This document shows positions 9,977-22,507 of a stretch of DNA of 64,000 bases, piece after piece. This DNA is from Jaltomata sinuosa (taxonomy: Eukaryota > Streptophyta > Magnoliopsida > Solanales > Solanaceae), in the NCBI GenBank assembly GCA_003996215.1, contig QJPP01004088.1, positions 1-64,000 on the forward strand. The letters run 5' to 3'. The translations under genes and the position numbers were made by a program. Under the pieces are notes generated by a model. That model worked only from the letters and a program-made list of their open reading frames with translations. It did no database searches and was not told where the DNA came from. Each line of letters opens with the position of its first letter. Position 1 is the first letter of the stretch.

Positions 9977-12900
9977 TGTCGCGCCCTATTTTGAACTTGG
10001 CCAAAATATGCTTGCAACATCCGGCTCTTTCATGCCTTTGTTTTGGAAAAAAGGGTTTAGAGTCGCCACCTAAATTTTAGGAAACTTAGGAAACCATTTT
10101 TTATGTAAAACTCTGTTTTTAGTCTGCGAAAACGTTTGAGATTCTGAGTAAGTGTTTTGGTTACTCGAAGGGAAGGTGTTAGGCACCCTTCAGAGCCTAT
10201 CCGAAGATAGTCCTTAAACTCAGTTTTAGAAACATATTTGGGAAAATTATTTGTCCATTATTTGCCAAAAGGGTGATAAAAACATATTTTTATTAATTTA
10301 AGAAAAAAACTCAAAGTATATGACACATGCCGCTACAATAGGCAAAAAATATAAAATATGCTTATGGTAAAAGATGAGACACATGTACGTACATGTCAAA
10401 ATATATGAAAGTTTAATAGCAATAATTAAAGTATGTAAAACTTTATGATTTATAAGAAATATATACTTAAAAGCTATGTAAAAAGATGAAGATATTATTT
10501 ATAATAAATATGCCTTTGTAAAGTAAAATATATGTAGTTCTTAAAGTTTGAGAAAGTTTATGACATGTTTATTAAAAAGAAAGTAAAGATGACGTATGTA
10601 TATTTAAAATATAGGAAATCATGTGAAGTTTATTATTTTAAAAGATTTGGATAAGTAAAAGTATGTAAGGAATATATTAGTAATAGAGAAAAAGATATAA
10701 GAGAAAATCATATTTGTTTTGTAAATATATTTCATGTAACAGAATAATTTGAAAACTTGAGTAGAGAACGAAAATTATTTGTTTTCATGTAAAGAAGACA
10801 TTTATTCGTAAAGTGAAAATGAACATGCATTGAATATGAAAGAAAGTATTATGTACGTAAATGTAATTGTGATAAAATAATATATGTATAATCTAAGTAG
10901 GAAGAAGAGTAAGTAAAATATAAATATATACCTCGTAGTAGATAACATATGACATATATACCTTGCATTTTTAGGCTTCAAAAATCTGAAAATCTCAAAA
11001 TATATATATAGAGTATAGCAAAATATTTGGGTTAGAATAAGAGAATACGTAAGTTAAATATAAAGGAGGCTTGCCTAAATTAGATAAAGCATTCTATAAT
11101 CTAAGGCCTAAGAATGACTAAATATTTGTTCGAAATAAATTGAATCGCTAATTAATGTTTTTGAAAATCTACCGCGAGTTATTTGGAACAAAGTCCTTCT
11201 TGAAACAAAGCCTAAGTTAGTTAATAAAAAATCTGCACTATTCACCATTTATCACTACTATTTTTGAAAGTGTTTAAACACTAATTTTAAAGGATTTAAA
11301 AGGGAAATTAGAAATATTTGCCTAAGCTAAAGGAATGAAGGAAAACTCTTTCAAAATTTCAAACTAAATCTCCTAATCAAACCAAATGGTAAGCCGAAGG
11401 ATAAATGTTAATCGAAGTCACAAAGAAAAATACATATCCAAATAATACAAGGTTAGTTAAACAAATTCAAATAATAAAAAAAAAAAATATAGAAAATAAA
11501 GGGCTAAGTATATTAAGTTCCTTTGGAGGAATTAATCTCCTAGTGAGTGACTCCGAAACATCGCGATAGTTCCTAATAGTTGTTCGACCCAAAACATATT
11601 TGGGCCGAGATTGAGTTTCAAATGAGAACTCCAACTCTCCGGGGTGTACATGAAACAAAGAAAGGTGATAAGGATTAGTAACTTGCATAACAAAGTTTAC
11701 AAAAATATAGAAATATGCCAAACTTAATAATAAAGTGACAAAGAAAACAAACATGTTATTCGGTAAATACACAAGCATATATGAAAGACGACATGTAACC
11801 ATATTTTGCTTCATTTTTAGCAAATGATCGAATTTATTTGACTAGAGCACAAACGAACTAACATGAGACGATATCCGAAAAGAACTTAGGCAAAACGAAC
11901 ATCTTCAAACACTAGTCGATTATTGGAAAACAAAGTACCCAACAAATAGCAATATAAAACCTTATCATTCTTTTTTTTTCATTCACTTTAATTAAATAAG
12001 TAGCTATGAACTAATCACATCAAAAAGTAAGGCGTTACGAACAAATTAACTCAAAAGTAAGGCAACACTTAGTGACGGGAGGATCAAAAAGGAACCAAAC
12101 TACTACATTAGCTCATGATAAATTCCTTAAGCTAGTATTCCCGAAATTAATCCCGAATTAAAACCAAAGTAATGAAAATACGGGCAGCCCTCTTTTTCTA
12201 ACAAATGCACACTAAATCTACCACTTTTTACTAGGATTAAGGTGTTTTGAAGAAAGGTTAGATTGCAAGCAAGACCACAATATTTTACAAACGCCGAAAA
12301 ATAATCATAATATGTATACTCCTATCTTAAACAAACATTTTCGGGACAAAACAAAAAAAAAATAAAAATAAATGGCAAACCTATTGAAACTTTTACCTTA
12401 AGAATTTAAACTTCGAGAAACTCAAACATAGCATACATATACCTTTTCCGATTTAAACAAAATCAGCCCCTAGTTGTGATTAAAACAAGACGGGACGATT
12501 ACATACTCTTACAATTCAATCCGTAAGGGAAAGCAAAAAGAAAACTCAACTTTTATGAAGAGTAAACATTGATCCTAATCTCTAGTTATGCAACAAAGGT
12601 AGCCATGTTCATTTGAAAACTTGGAGCCTCTTGAAATTTATTTCAAGTTGAATCAAGATTGCAAATAGTCTACAAAGCATACCATGGACTATAGATACAA
12701 CCATATCACAAACTTGTTCAAATTGATTAGAAAATTCCTTAACAGTGGGTTTTCTAGCTTGTAAACAACATTTAAACTCAAGTTGTTACTTCCATATCTA
12801 TGCCATGATATCAAGCAAACTAGTGAACTTTTAAACTCACATTGAAACCAAAAAAAATAAAAATAGCTAAGTTAAATTAGAAGTGGAAAATTTCAATTAA

Positions 12901-14806
12901 GTAAGCTGCTGGCCTAAGATAAAAACCAACAGTTGATACAATATTCCAACATTCAAATGTAAGAACTACGAGAATTCTATGATGAACAGCCAATCATATT
13001 TGAAGTTTTAACCTTTTAGAACCTTTCGTGCTAAGTTAAAGGGCTGCTCGAACAAACAGAACATATTCAGGACATATTACCATGTTCAAAGTATCAACAC
13101 TGCCGTCGCTATGAATTCCAACAGTTCACTGAATACATTTGAAGATCCCAACTTCCTCTAGTCCATTTTAAGCTAAACAAAGGTTGTGAATATTCTACAA
13201 AAAAAAACATACCATTGGCTATAGGTACAACCAAATGACTCAAGAATCAATTCACCTTAAGCTCGCACTCGCAACCAGATAAACAAACAGCCAACCGTTT
13301 ACAACAATTAAATCAAGTCTTGAATTGTAAACACCTCACAATCACATAAGCTAAACCAAACGACTAGAAACTGATTTGTTTCACATCTTTTACGCCTAAA
13401 ATCAACCAACTAACATCCCGAATAACTACATAGTAATCGATTAACAAAATCCAAGTGCAACGTAATTAAGACGGGATAGAATTTACCTTGTGTTGGGCAG
13501 CGATTGAGGCCGTTGAGTGTCGAGTTCCAAACTAGCGACTTCCAACTCCGACTTCGGTTATCCGAATAGCAAACGAGACAAACAGGAGCGAAACGAATAG
13601 TGAGTATGCAAATCGACAGTGAACCAAACAGAGAACAATTTTTGATAAGCTGTTTTTGTGATAATTTTTCTGTGTGTTCTTTTTTTTTTTTTTTTTTTTG
13701 GTGATTGTTTCCGTGTCTCTCTCTGTCTGTCCGTGTGTTTGTTCGTTCGTTTCTGTGTGTGTGTGTTCTTCCTTTTATAGCCGAAATTCTAAGGCTCCAA
13801 CGGTTTCTTTCCAAGAATTCAAAATTTGAATTCTTGGAAAGCCAAGTTGCAAAAGAAATGATGAAAAATCAGAAAAAGAAGAAGATGAGATGCCTACTTT
13901 TTCAGACGGATTTGAAAGAGATGGTGACGGGTCGGCGGTGTGGAGCAGACGGTCGGCTGGGTTTCCTCTTTTCCGAGGTCTGCCACCGGCGGTGACGACC
14001 TTTTCGAGGCTACAAAAAGCCTCCGAAAAGGGGAGGGGACGCTGTGAGGTGACGGGAGAGGGTGTTGTCGCCGTTTGCCCGCAAAATCCGGCGGGTCTTG
14101 GGGGTGGTGAGGGCGACGGGCAAGGGTTTTGGGGGGTGGGGGTGGTCTGTCGGTTTTGGGGTTGAAGGTGGGGGTTTGTTTTTGTTTTTTTGTTGAAAGT
14201 GGACGAAGTGGGAGAAAAGGGATTAGGGGTGTGTTTAGTTGAAGAATTTGGGCCGTGGGTTGGGGAGTATTGGGCTGGGTCAGCTGAATTGGGTAGTGGG
14301 TTAGGCGATTTTGGGCTGAAACAAATAATTGTTTGGCCCAAAATTTGGGTAAATGGATTAATTTGGTAGAAAAAATTCAATTTTCCCTAGTAGTTTTTCC
14401 ACTTAATTAATTTAACGATGCTTCTTTTATCCTAATTAATTTTCCAATACGTACATAGTTGATTAAGAAATGATTTTGATACGCGTAATCGCAATCCTCA
14501 ATCGATAGAACAATATTTAGGAAATGTTATAGCGATACGATAAAATTTCATTTAGAATAAAAGTTACTATACCAATAACTTGTTAAAAAGAAAGAATTAT
14601 AAAATATTTTTGGTGATTTTATAAGATACAATATTATTAGTAATTATTATTATAAAAGTAAAGGAACTCATTTTTAAAAAATGATTATTGGTGCCAAAAT
14701 TTTTACTAAAAAATATAGGAATAAGAAAATTATTTTGGAAAAATCCTCGGGATTAAGAAGCATATAAAAATTAATTATGGGAAAAAGGAGGGCCAAAATT
14801 GGGTGT

Positions 14807-14811
<5 letters not shown>
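9977..14811 (-). repeat. 5' LTR of the Ogre-like element, 4835 bp
   Basis: On the element's strand the LTR starts TGTTGACACCCAATTTTGG at 14811 and ends GGGCGCGACA at 9977, directly before the PBS. The ends form the imperfect inverted repeat TGTTG/CGACA with TG...CA borders. A TATA box near 13775 implies a U3 of about 1.05 kb and an R-U5 of about 3.8 kb, which is long and AT-rich (10000-13400). The stretch 13700-14350 is GC-richer with many short G/C runs. Identity to the 3' LTR, which would date the insertion, cannot be measured because that copy is outside the window. Confidence 0.88.
13771..13779 (-). promoter_or_regulatory. TATA box of the LTR promoter
   Basis: The minus strand carries TATAAAAGG about 1.03 kb inside the LTR 5' end, followed by an ACACACACAC-rich stretch. 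A start site near 13745 is expected by the usual 25-32 bp spacing. It is the best TATA match noticed in this part of the LTR. Confidence 0.6.

Positions 14812-14837
<26 letters not shown>
14812..14837. repeat. (AT)n microsatellite at the retrotransposon border
   Basis: An alternating A/T run of 26 bp directly abuts the LTR end. The element may have inserted into an existing AT-rich site, or the run may have grown after insertion. The target duplication is probably of the ATATA type, which is untestable here. Confidence 0.85.
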
Positions 14838-14937
14838 CTTAAATATTTAATTTTATATCATTTATAAATGCCCTTATTTGTTTAGTATAATTTTTTTAAT
14901 TTTTGATAATTAACTTTTATTTTAAAATTTTAATATA

Positions 14938-15072
14938 ACCATGTGATTACACTTGTGCAACCAAACAGTACACTTGTAATTACACTGTAATTAAACAGGT
15001 CATTGTAATTACTAAGCTGGCTAGTAATTACATTAATTCCAATTACCAGGTGACTTTCCAAACAGACCCTTA
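14938..15072. mobile_element. Possible hAT-like MITE end
   Basis: The stretch has several copies of GTAATTACA/TGTAATTAC-type words and ends CCAAACAGACCCTTA, which resembles the outer end of non-autonomous hAT elements (a GGGTCTGTTTGG type end on the other strand). The partner end was not found, so it may be a remnant interrupted by the neighbouring LTR element. Confidence 0.35.
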
Positions 15073-17556
15073 ATCTTCTTGCCTTTTGAATCTTTTTGAT
15101 TTAGCTTCAATGGTACTGCTGATTGTTTCCTGCAATAGAGTGAAAAATTAGTTCTGTCATTATTAAAATAACGTATACGAGGCTAACAATGATTAGGGTT
15201 GTTTGAATGTGAGTTCTTAATATATTTTTACTTTATTGACTTTTTATTATGGCCTATTTAGTTCCAAAACTAAATCGTTTCAGGTGAAACAATGGGATTC
15301 TTGTAATTATAATCAAATAGCCTAACATACTTAATACAAAGTATAAAAATAGGAGATATAATGGCTTGACTCACAATAAATTAGTTCAAATTGTCGAGGT
15401 ACATAGTAAAAACTTTCAATGGTATAGCTCATATTTAGATTGCAATTGTAAGTGTGATGTTACTGCAGCTTAGTATTGATACAAGTGTGATTCTTTAGTG
15501 ATGAAAATGCTTATAAGCATCACATAGTCCACTATTAATACAGAGCGAATCAATACAACTTCAAGTGAATAAATACAGAACGAAACAGATAAAACTTAAA
15601 CTCTTGTTATATATTGTATCTTTTATAAAACTATCACTATTTCGAATAAATATAGAACATATGTTTGCTCTGGGCATGGAGAATGTGCTTGCCATAACTT
15701 GTTTCATAAAATGGTATGTTTTGCTCTTGAAATTGGCTCATCTTTCATTTTTGTCCTTCAAATGGATTGAGCGTAATTTGTGCTGTATTACGCTTCTAAT
15801 ATACAAACTTATTCTCCGCGAAAAAATTATTTGTTATGAGAGACATAAATTAAATAGCAGTATAAAATAAGGGTGCAAATAACCCAACTTATTTCATATA
15901 ATATCACTTGGGTGACTGATCTTTTAGGTGAATAGTCTTGAATTTTTGACCTCTTTTGCTCTTAAGGACAAAACTTCAAGTTTAATAATTTTTGTCCTAT
16001 GGACAACACCTGTAACTTTTGGCTTTGAAAGTTCGCCACATAGGATAAGCTAGAATAAAAAAAATTGATCACTAATTTTCAAAGTCATTAAGTGTAATTT
16101 CTTGGTATCCATTTCATGTTGCTCTTTAATATTTGTGCTTGCTGAGTGATTTACAATAATAATCTTGTAGGTGGATGGTCTTAAATTTTCCATCCCCATG
16201 ACCAAACTTCAAAAGTTCAATAATTTTCACCTTGAAGATTTGCACATGGGGCAATCCGGGATACCCCCCCCCCCTCTTCTCTTGTCTCATGTGCAAGTAG
16301 TTTTGAAAAACTTAAGGCGTCAAACTTATCCCACAAAAATTAAGATTTGTGTTAATTGACATATGTCGCTTGAATTGACTCATTAAAAAGTAAGTTCTTT
16401 TGTTTTATGCCATCTAATGAACGATTTTCTCTATTTGTTTGAATTATCAAACAAACTATAAACGAAGAAACAAATGGGTGATTTTTTTTTAACTTCGAGA
16501 AATTGAATTATAATCTGTTGTTCAATTCTAATTAATTTGTCCATTTTGATCGAAGCAAATATTGAATGAGTTGTAACCCAACCTATCTTTTTTTTACTTT
16601 TGCAAAAGTGACCGTGTTCAGACATCAAATCTTCCTTGAATCTAACAATGTTCCTAAAATTATGTGTTTCATAACAGTGACTACAACATGATGTTATATA
16701 AATAAGTTTAAGTGTTTAACCAACAAAACTATTTGAGAAAGAAAATGAGAAAAGATTGAGGGAATGTGTGAATATCACTATCTCAAGTCAATTTTTTTTT
16801 TATGCACGTAGTTTATAGTGATTATAATTATTTTCATGATGTGGGATAGTTATGCAATATTTCATCAAGTGTGATTACTTACCCATGGTGTGTCACAAGT
16901 CAAATTGGATCTGAATAGATATGTCTATAACAGATCATTCAATTTTCGAATTTTGTTCCAATATAATGTCTTTGAAAGCATGTTTACCCTAACAAAATCA
17001 CAATCACTTTGGCTCTCTCATAGTTACACACAAGTGTGGTCTTACTGATTCTCCAAACTCCAATTATTTTGGCTATCATGTCCCAAAATATATTATGCTT
17101 CTTTATTGTATATCTTACAAAGGCACCAAATTAGTTGATTATTTCCAACTATTTCAATTTCTAACTACGTTAATCTATTTGGAATTCAGTCCTCTACTTA
17201 GTTATTCTTTTTGTTTATTCTAAAAACGCAAAGTAGTATTATTTTAGAGTAATTAAGAGAGTAGATCGAAATCTGGTGAGTGGTAGAGGCCCTCCTTTAT
17301 TGGTGCAAGTTTATGGCAATTAGAATATTAGACGTGGAGAAGAGTGGAAGTTCCAAAGTAACTAACTAATTAATCTTACCTTCTCTTCTCGTCGATTTCC
17401 TCGCTGCATCTCCAATCCTTACTCTCACAACACTTTTCACAATATGATCAATATCCTAAACAATCTAATATCCCTATTTCACAATTAGTTTTACTGTTTT
17501 TGAGAATGTAAGGTCTATTTTCCTACACAGCTTTCGCTTTTTTGCCATTTACAATT
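15073..17556. other. Intergenic and 5' flank of the EXO70 gene
   Basis: AT-rich sequence with no supported gene. There is a degenerate direct repeat: the stretch around 15920-15995 (TTTTAGGTGAATAGTCTTGAATTT) resembles 16165-16230. An 11-base C run lies near 16264. A pyrimidine-rich stretch (17380-17556) directly upstream of the ATG probably contains the EXO70 5' UTR. No clear TATA box was fixed. Confidence 0.5.
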
Positions 17557-19710
17557 ATGGATGCAGAGAAAGTAACACAAACTTCTGATCAAACAAAATC
17601 CAATGACAACGACAAACAGACAGATGTTTCAGAACCGTTACCTTTGAAGGATGAAACTGAAATTAATCCTTCAGAAGCAGAGATTGTTGAACAACTGCCA
17701 ACAGACGATGGTGTCATCAACACAACAGACGATGATGCTGATGGTGCCAAGACAGACGACATCAAAAAAGATGACCACGAAGAGGTCAAGGTTGAAGATT
17801 CTTCTCCCTTGCCTCCTGATCTTGATAAGGTTTCCCAAGAAATCGATCAATTTATCTCTGATTCGTCAAACTTAAAAGGTGATGATGATGAATCTAAGCC
17901 TCCGGATGTTCCTGTGTTTGTGGAACAATTTGCTGTTCTTGTTGAGGCCAAGATTGAAGAATATGACGGTGGCGATGCACCCATCAAATGGAGCCAGCTA
18001 CCTCAGGAGGAAGCCACAACATTTTTGGAAATTGTAGATCGAATCTCCAAGCTATTGACCTCTCTCTGTAAATTTTCTTCAGAGTACAAATATGCTTATT
18101 CAATCAGCCGCGTTGATGGTGTTCTTCAACGCGCAATGTCCTACATAGAGGAGGAATACAAGTCGATCCTCTATGATTACAAGATTAATCCTGATTCAGA
18201 TATCACAAATTCAGACACTTGTTCTGCCAAGCCCAATAAGGAAGCCGCTAATTCTTCATCATCAGACACCAATCAAGATGCAGAACAAGACTCTGCTCCT
18301 GAATCTAAACCTTCTGAAGAAAATAAATTTCCAGGCTACTCTGAGGAAATCGTAGCGACCTTGAATAAATTCTCCAAAGCCTTGATTGCAGGAGGATATG
18401 AAACAGAATGCTGTCAGAATTATTTCATCGCACGGAGGAAAGCTTTGGAGGAAAGCTTGCATAAGCTTGGCTTTGAAAAATATAGCATCGACGATGTGCA
18501 AAAGATGAATTGGGATTCATTGGAGAGAGAGGTTACTGCTTGGATTGTAACATTCAGGCACTGTACTAATGTGCTCTTCTCCAGCGAACGTAAGCTTGCT
18601 GATGCCGTGTTTGCGGATCAACCATCAATTGCGGAGACCATCTTCAGCAATTTATCTCGAGGTATGATGATCCAACTCCTTAATTTTGCTGAAGCCGTTT
18701 CCATGACAAAACGCGCTGCTGAAAAACTCTTCAAGTTTCTCGACATATACGAGACTTTGCGCGATTTTATTCCATTGGTGGATAAGATATTTCCCGTTGC
18801 TTATGCTGATGAACTCAAGGCTGAAGCTACATTGAGTCGGGGCCGCTTAGGAGAATCCATGGTTTCTATCTTTTCCGAGCTTGAAAACTCAATCCAGGGG
18901 GACTCAAACAAGACCCCTGTTCCAGGTGGTGCAGTTCATCCTTTAACTCGCTACATCATGAATTATCTGAAATATGTAGCAGAGTACAGAGACACCTTAG
19001 AGCAGGTCTTCAGAGAACATCAGATGATAGAAAGAGCTGACTCAGCCACTGGATCGGATTTCGACTGCCAAAATCCACAAGCGGCTCAGAATAATCATCA
19101 TCATACATCATCGAATAAGATATCACCTTTCGAGATGCATATGATAAAAGTCATGGATCTATTGGATGCAAATCTGGAAGGAAAATCAAGGCTTTACAAA
19201 GACACTTCACTCAGCTCAATATTCATGATGAACAACGGGCGATATATCTTGCAAAAAATAAAGGGATCTCCAGAGATCAATAGCCTGATGGGGGATCAGT
19301 GGTACAGGAAGCGATCTTCGGACCTAAGACAGTACCACAAGAATTACCAAAGAGAAACTTGGGGGAAACTGTTGCAATGTTTAAACCATGAGGGATTAAA
19401 TGTGAATGGAAAAGTGAATAAACCAATATTGAAAGAGAAGTTCAAGAGTTTCAATGCATTGTTTGACGAGATACACAAGACGCAGAGCAGTTGGGTGATT
19501 AGCGACGAGCAATTACAGTCGGAGCTGAGAGTTTCGATATCAAACATGGTCATACCAGCGTACAGGTCATTCTTGGGAAGGTTTAGTCAAACATTTACTC
19601 CAGGAAGGCAGACGGAGAAGTATGTAAAGTACCAACCTGAAGAAATTGAAACACACATTGATGAGCTATTCGATGGAAATGCTACGCCATGGGGGAGGAA
19701 GAAATTGTAA
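17557..19710 (+). CDS. EXO70: Exocyst subunit EXO70, EXO70C-like
   Basis: An intronless frame of 717 residues. The ATG at 17557 (ATTATGG, good context) is chosen because the open frame upstream offers only a TTG. Residues 1-105 are very acidic (Asp/Glu/Thr-rich). About 105-210 hold EVDRISKL-like and SRVDGVLQRAMSYIEEEYKS helices. A Ser/Asn/Glu linker spans 215-260. The conserved Exo70 fold runs from about 340 to 700 (LADAVFADQPSIAETIFSNL, VHPLTRYIMNYLKYVAEYRD, KYVKYQPEEIETHIDELFDG). EXO70 links the exocyst to phosphoinositides and tethers secretory vesicles at the plasma membrane. The acidic N-terminus followed by a VSQEIDQFI-type helix resembles Arabidopsis EXO70C1/C2, which modulate tip growth. 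Subfamily is from memory; the family is certain. Confidence 0.92.
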   Translation: MDAEKVTQTSDQTKSNDNDKQTDVSEPLPLKDETEINPSEAEIVEQLPTDDGVINTTDDDADGAKTDDIKKDDHEEVKVEDSSPLPPDLDKVSQEIDQFISDSSNLKGDDDESKPPDVPVFVEQFAVLVEAKIEEYDGGDAPIKWSQLPQEEATTFLEIVDRISKLLTSLCKFSSEYKYAYSISRVDGVLQRAMSYIEEEYKSILYDYKINPDSDITNSDTCSAKPNKEAANSSSSDTNQDAEQDSAPESKPSEENKFPGYSEEIVATLNKFSKALIAGGYETECCQNYFIARRKALEESLHKLGFEKYSIDDVQKMNWDSLEREVTAWIVTFRHCTNVLFSSERKLADAVFADQPSIAETIFSNLSRGMMIQLLNFAEAVSMTKRAAEKLFKFLDIYETLRDFIPLVDKIFPVAYADELKAEATLSRGRLGESMVSIFSELENSIQGDSNKTPVPGGAVHPLTRYIMNYLKYVAEYRDTLEQVFREHQMIERADSATGSDFDCQNPQAAQNNHHHTSSNKISPFEMHMIKVMDLLDANLEGKSRLYKDTSLSSIFMMNNGRYILQKIKGSPEINSLMGDQWYRKRSSDLRQYHKNYQRETWGKLLQCLNHEGLNVNGKVNKPILKEKFKSFNALFDEIHKTQSSWVISDEQLQSELRVSISNMVIPAYRSFLGRFSQTFTPGRQTEKYVKYQPEEIETHIDELFDGNATPWGRKKL

Positions 19711-22507
19711 TCTTAATAATAACAATCAACTGTTAAGACATCTAGAGAGAGATCAGTTGATGATCAATAACGTTCTTTTCGTCCGTTTTTGTGTTGTAAC
19801 TTTTTTTCTTTTTTTGGTTATTTTTCATGTTTGTAGTGGTACCTATACAGTACTCAATTAATTAACTTTTTAAACTTCAATTCTTTGATTTACTTACCTT
19901 TAAGATTTATATATTCGACAATATAATGCCAGACTTTAGTTTCACAGGAATTGCTTACTGCTATATGTTGATGAATGACGATTGACGACACAATCCAACA
20001 TACTGGCAAAAGGAATGTTAAGGGAAAAAGAGAATTTTAGAATTAAATTATTTTCAGTTATAAAAACGTGACATTTTTTATATGGACTAAAATAAAATTG
20101 TATCACATAAATTGAGACAAAGTGAATACATAATAGTAATTAATAGTAATTAGTAAGCGTATTGAAAAGCAACTTTGTTAATTAAAAAGGATCACATTCG
20201 CAACTAGTGAAGTTGTCAAATTAGAATACACCTAAAACACTTTTTCTACAAACATGAATTATAAACGGTACCACTTCAGAACTCAAGTTCAAACAAGCTC
20301 ACATTAGGCCCGGTTTGATCATAGATATTGCAAAGCATTTTTAGGGAGATTTTTTAGCAAAAATTGTTTCGCCATAAAATTTGTTAAGTTTTGAAGGAAA
20401 AAAATAATTGACAAAAAACTTCAAAATCCAAAAATCTACAAAAAAAAAAAAGTAGTTTTTGAGTCAAAACATAATTGTAAGTTTTAATTTTTTTTATATT
20501 TTATAAGAAAATATACATCAATTATGACTTCAACTACCCGAGAAGAAGCATAAGTGTGATCTAGAATATTATCTTCCTGCACATATGAGTGATATGGTTT
20601 ATGAATTTTATACGTAATGGGTTATACAAAAGAGGGGACTATCTATTTTGTTGAATTAGTTTATTTCATTTGGTAGAAAAATATTACGAATTGTAATTGT
20701 AATAATATATTATCTAGTTTATTATAAAAATATTAATTTTGTGTTAAATTTATGACTATTTTTTAAATAATTTTTAGAATAACGTATGAGTATAAATCAT
20801 GTGTCATGATTTTTCTTTAAAAAAAGTGGAATATGTTTCCCAAAAATTATGATGAAGCACATGTTAAAACTTGAAAGTAAATTTGACCCAAATGTAATTT
20901 CTCAAAAATATTTGGGAATCTAATAGAAAGGAGATATTAATTTTATTTAATCTAAGTAATTAGAATCATCTAGTCTAGCAAAAAACAAAAAAGAAAACAT
21001 CAGTGGTATTATTGTTTGGTAATAAGAAAAAAGGAAAGAAAAGGGGTTATAAAGGTAATTAAAATGAAAAGGGAAGGAGAGGTGGGGAAATTGGTTAATC
21101 GGCAAAGGACAGCATGACGAGCGGACCTAGCTAAACCCAAGCTGGTTAGATATGGGCTTTTAGTTGAGGAAGCAGATTTCCTAGTGTTATTATTACAACT
21201 ACTCTATGTATCTCTATCTCTATCGGTTTTAAGTTTTGATTTTCGAATATTAGTGCAAGGCAGAAGGAACTCGTTTCACCCCAATTCCATCTTATCAATT
21301 CCTCCACCGCTATCCTCTTCTCTGGTTCATCCTTTTCTTTTTTTAATTGCTTACAACAAGTTTTTCTGATTCTAGGGTTCTTTTTTCAAATAAAATTCGT
21401 GATTTTCTTTGTTTTCTTGTTTCCGAGCTTCTTCAACCTAGGAATTAAACTGACATGCCAATTCTGCTTTCTGTTTACAGAAAAATTACGCTCTGATTCA
21501 ATTAAAGTAATGCAATGTGCTGCAGCTTTCTAAGGCTAAAAGATCCAATCTTCTCTTTACTGTTAAGCCAACAGATTGACGCCAGCCCCCCCCCTTTTTT
21601 CAATTATTAAGTTTCTGAAAAGAATGGTTTTTTAATTGTTAAGCGTATGTAGAATCACCGACTCCTTACAATTTTGACTTTTCAATGATTTATGCAAGTT
21701 ATGGAAGTGAATGTGTGTTAAATTGGCTGTGTTCAAATTTTAAAAAAAATGTTTGCTATATTTGCACTAATTAGCCTGATATGAGCACAATGTGTGTATG
21801 GTATCTTTTTCTTCTTGAAATAAATAAATAAAGCGTGTATGGTATCATAGAATGAGTTGTAACTGCAAGCATGGAATATATTAGAGGTCAAACATTATAA
21901 TACTTTTACATCTATGTATTCATTATGAGATCTGAAGTGCTATTCGGTAAATGTATCTGTCTAAGGGGAAATATTCAGCTACCGGAAATCTCCACATACA
22001 GTTGGGAGACACAGTTTTCTGATTTTGTTAGCCTTTTAAGAATTACTTAGAAGGACTCACTTTTCAGGAGCTGTCTCTGTTTTTGCTGAAGCTTGTAATT
22101 CCCAGCATCTACCCGATGTATTTATTAATAAAATCTTAATTTACCTGATTAGGAAAATGGTCAGGACACACAGCAGGCATCCCTAGAATGCAATTTTTCG
22201 ACTAATCTAAAATGTTAAGACAGCGAGTGCAAACATACTCGACTACTTATTTGACTTGTGTCGCAACATTGTTGCCTGCTTCTTCAGCATGGATCTTATG
22301 ACCCATAAAAGTGTTTCCTTTTTCTAAGTTTGGCATCATTCTCATGTCTCTATACTTGTGATATGACAGGATTTGTCCTAGTAAATTATTATTATCGAGT
22401 CTATTTTTTTTTATCTGCTCCCATATATGTCATATCGTACTTATTTAGTTTTGTTTCTTGCAGAGTGTGCTTTTTCTCTTAAAGGTCTGCTTGTGGCTTA
22501 CTAGTTG
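19711..22507. other. Intergenic, then 5' UTR region of the RPRD gene
   Basis: 19711-21100 holds the EXO70 3' UTR and AT-rich DNA. About 20306-20530 starts GGCCCGGTTTGATCATAG, which looks like one end of a degraded MITE. From about 21180 the sequence becomes pyrimidine-rich and gene-like. A good acceptor (TTGTTTCTTGCAG) ends at 22463, 44 bp before the RPRD ATG. An intron in the 5' UTR spanning roughly 21.4-22.46 kb is therefore likely but its donor is not fixed. Confidence 0.5.

Larger units (their letters stand above)
1..14811 (-). mobile_element. Ogre/Tat-lineage Ty3/gypsy LTR retrotransposon, 3' part cut by window edge
   Basis: The element is read right to left. Its 5' LTR is 14811-9977, followed by a primer-binding site, ORF1 (9395-7881), gag-protease (7431-4168), RT, RNase H and integrase (3972-524) and a tandem-repeat tract (about 480-1). 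The 3' LTR lies outside the window, so the full element is at least about 19 kb. Three seen features are known hallmarks of the Ogre/Tat group: an extra ORF before gag, two RNase H domains and a very long LTR. A fourth, an intron between protease and RT, is inferred from splice sites. ORF1 carries a nonsense codon and pol carries two frame breaks, so this copy is not autonomous as it stands. The right end abuts an (AT)n run. The target-site duplication cannot be tested because the left end is missing. Confidence 0.93.

Noticed and set aside
13775..14380. 201-codon minus-strand ORF rich in Pro, Ser and Thr inside the LTR
   Set aside because: It lies in the U3 side of the LTR, ends at the TATA box, has a low-complexity composition and no domain. 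It is most likely a by-product of GC-rich sequence.
17542..17556. EXO70 start five codons upstream
   Set aside because: That codon is TTG. The first ATG, at 17557, has good context.
17557..19710. EXO70I, which would make a mycorrhiza gene pair with the RAM1-like gene
   Set aside because: The N-terminal acidic region and VSQEIDQFI-type helix fit EXO70C better, and the nearby position proves nothing without a phylogeny.
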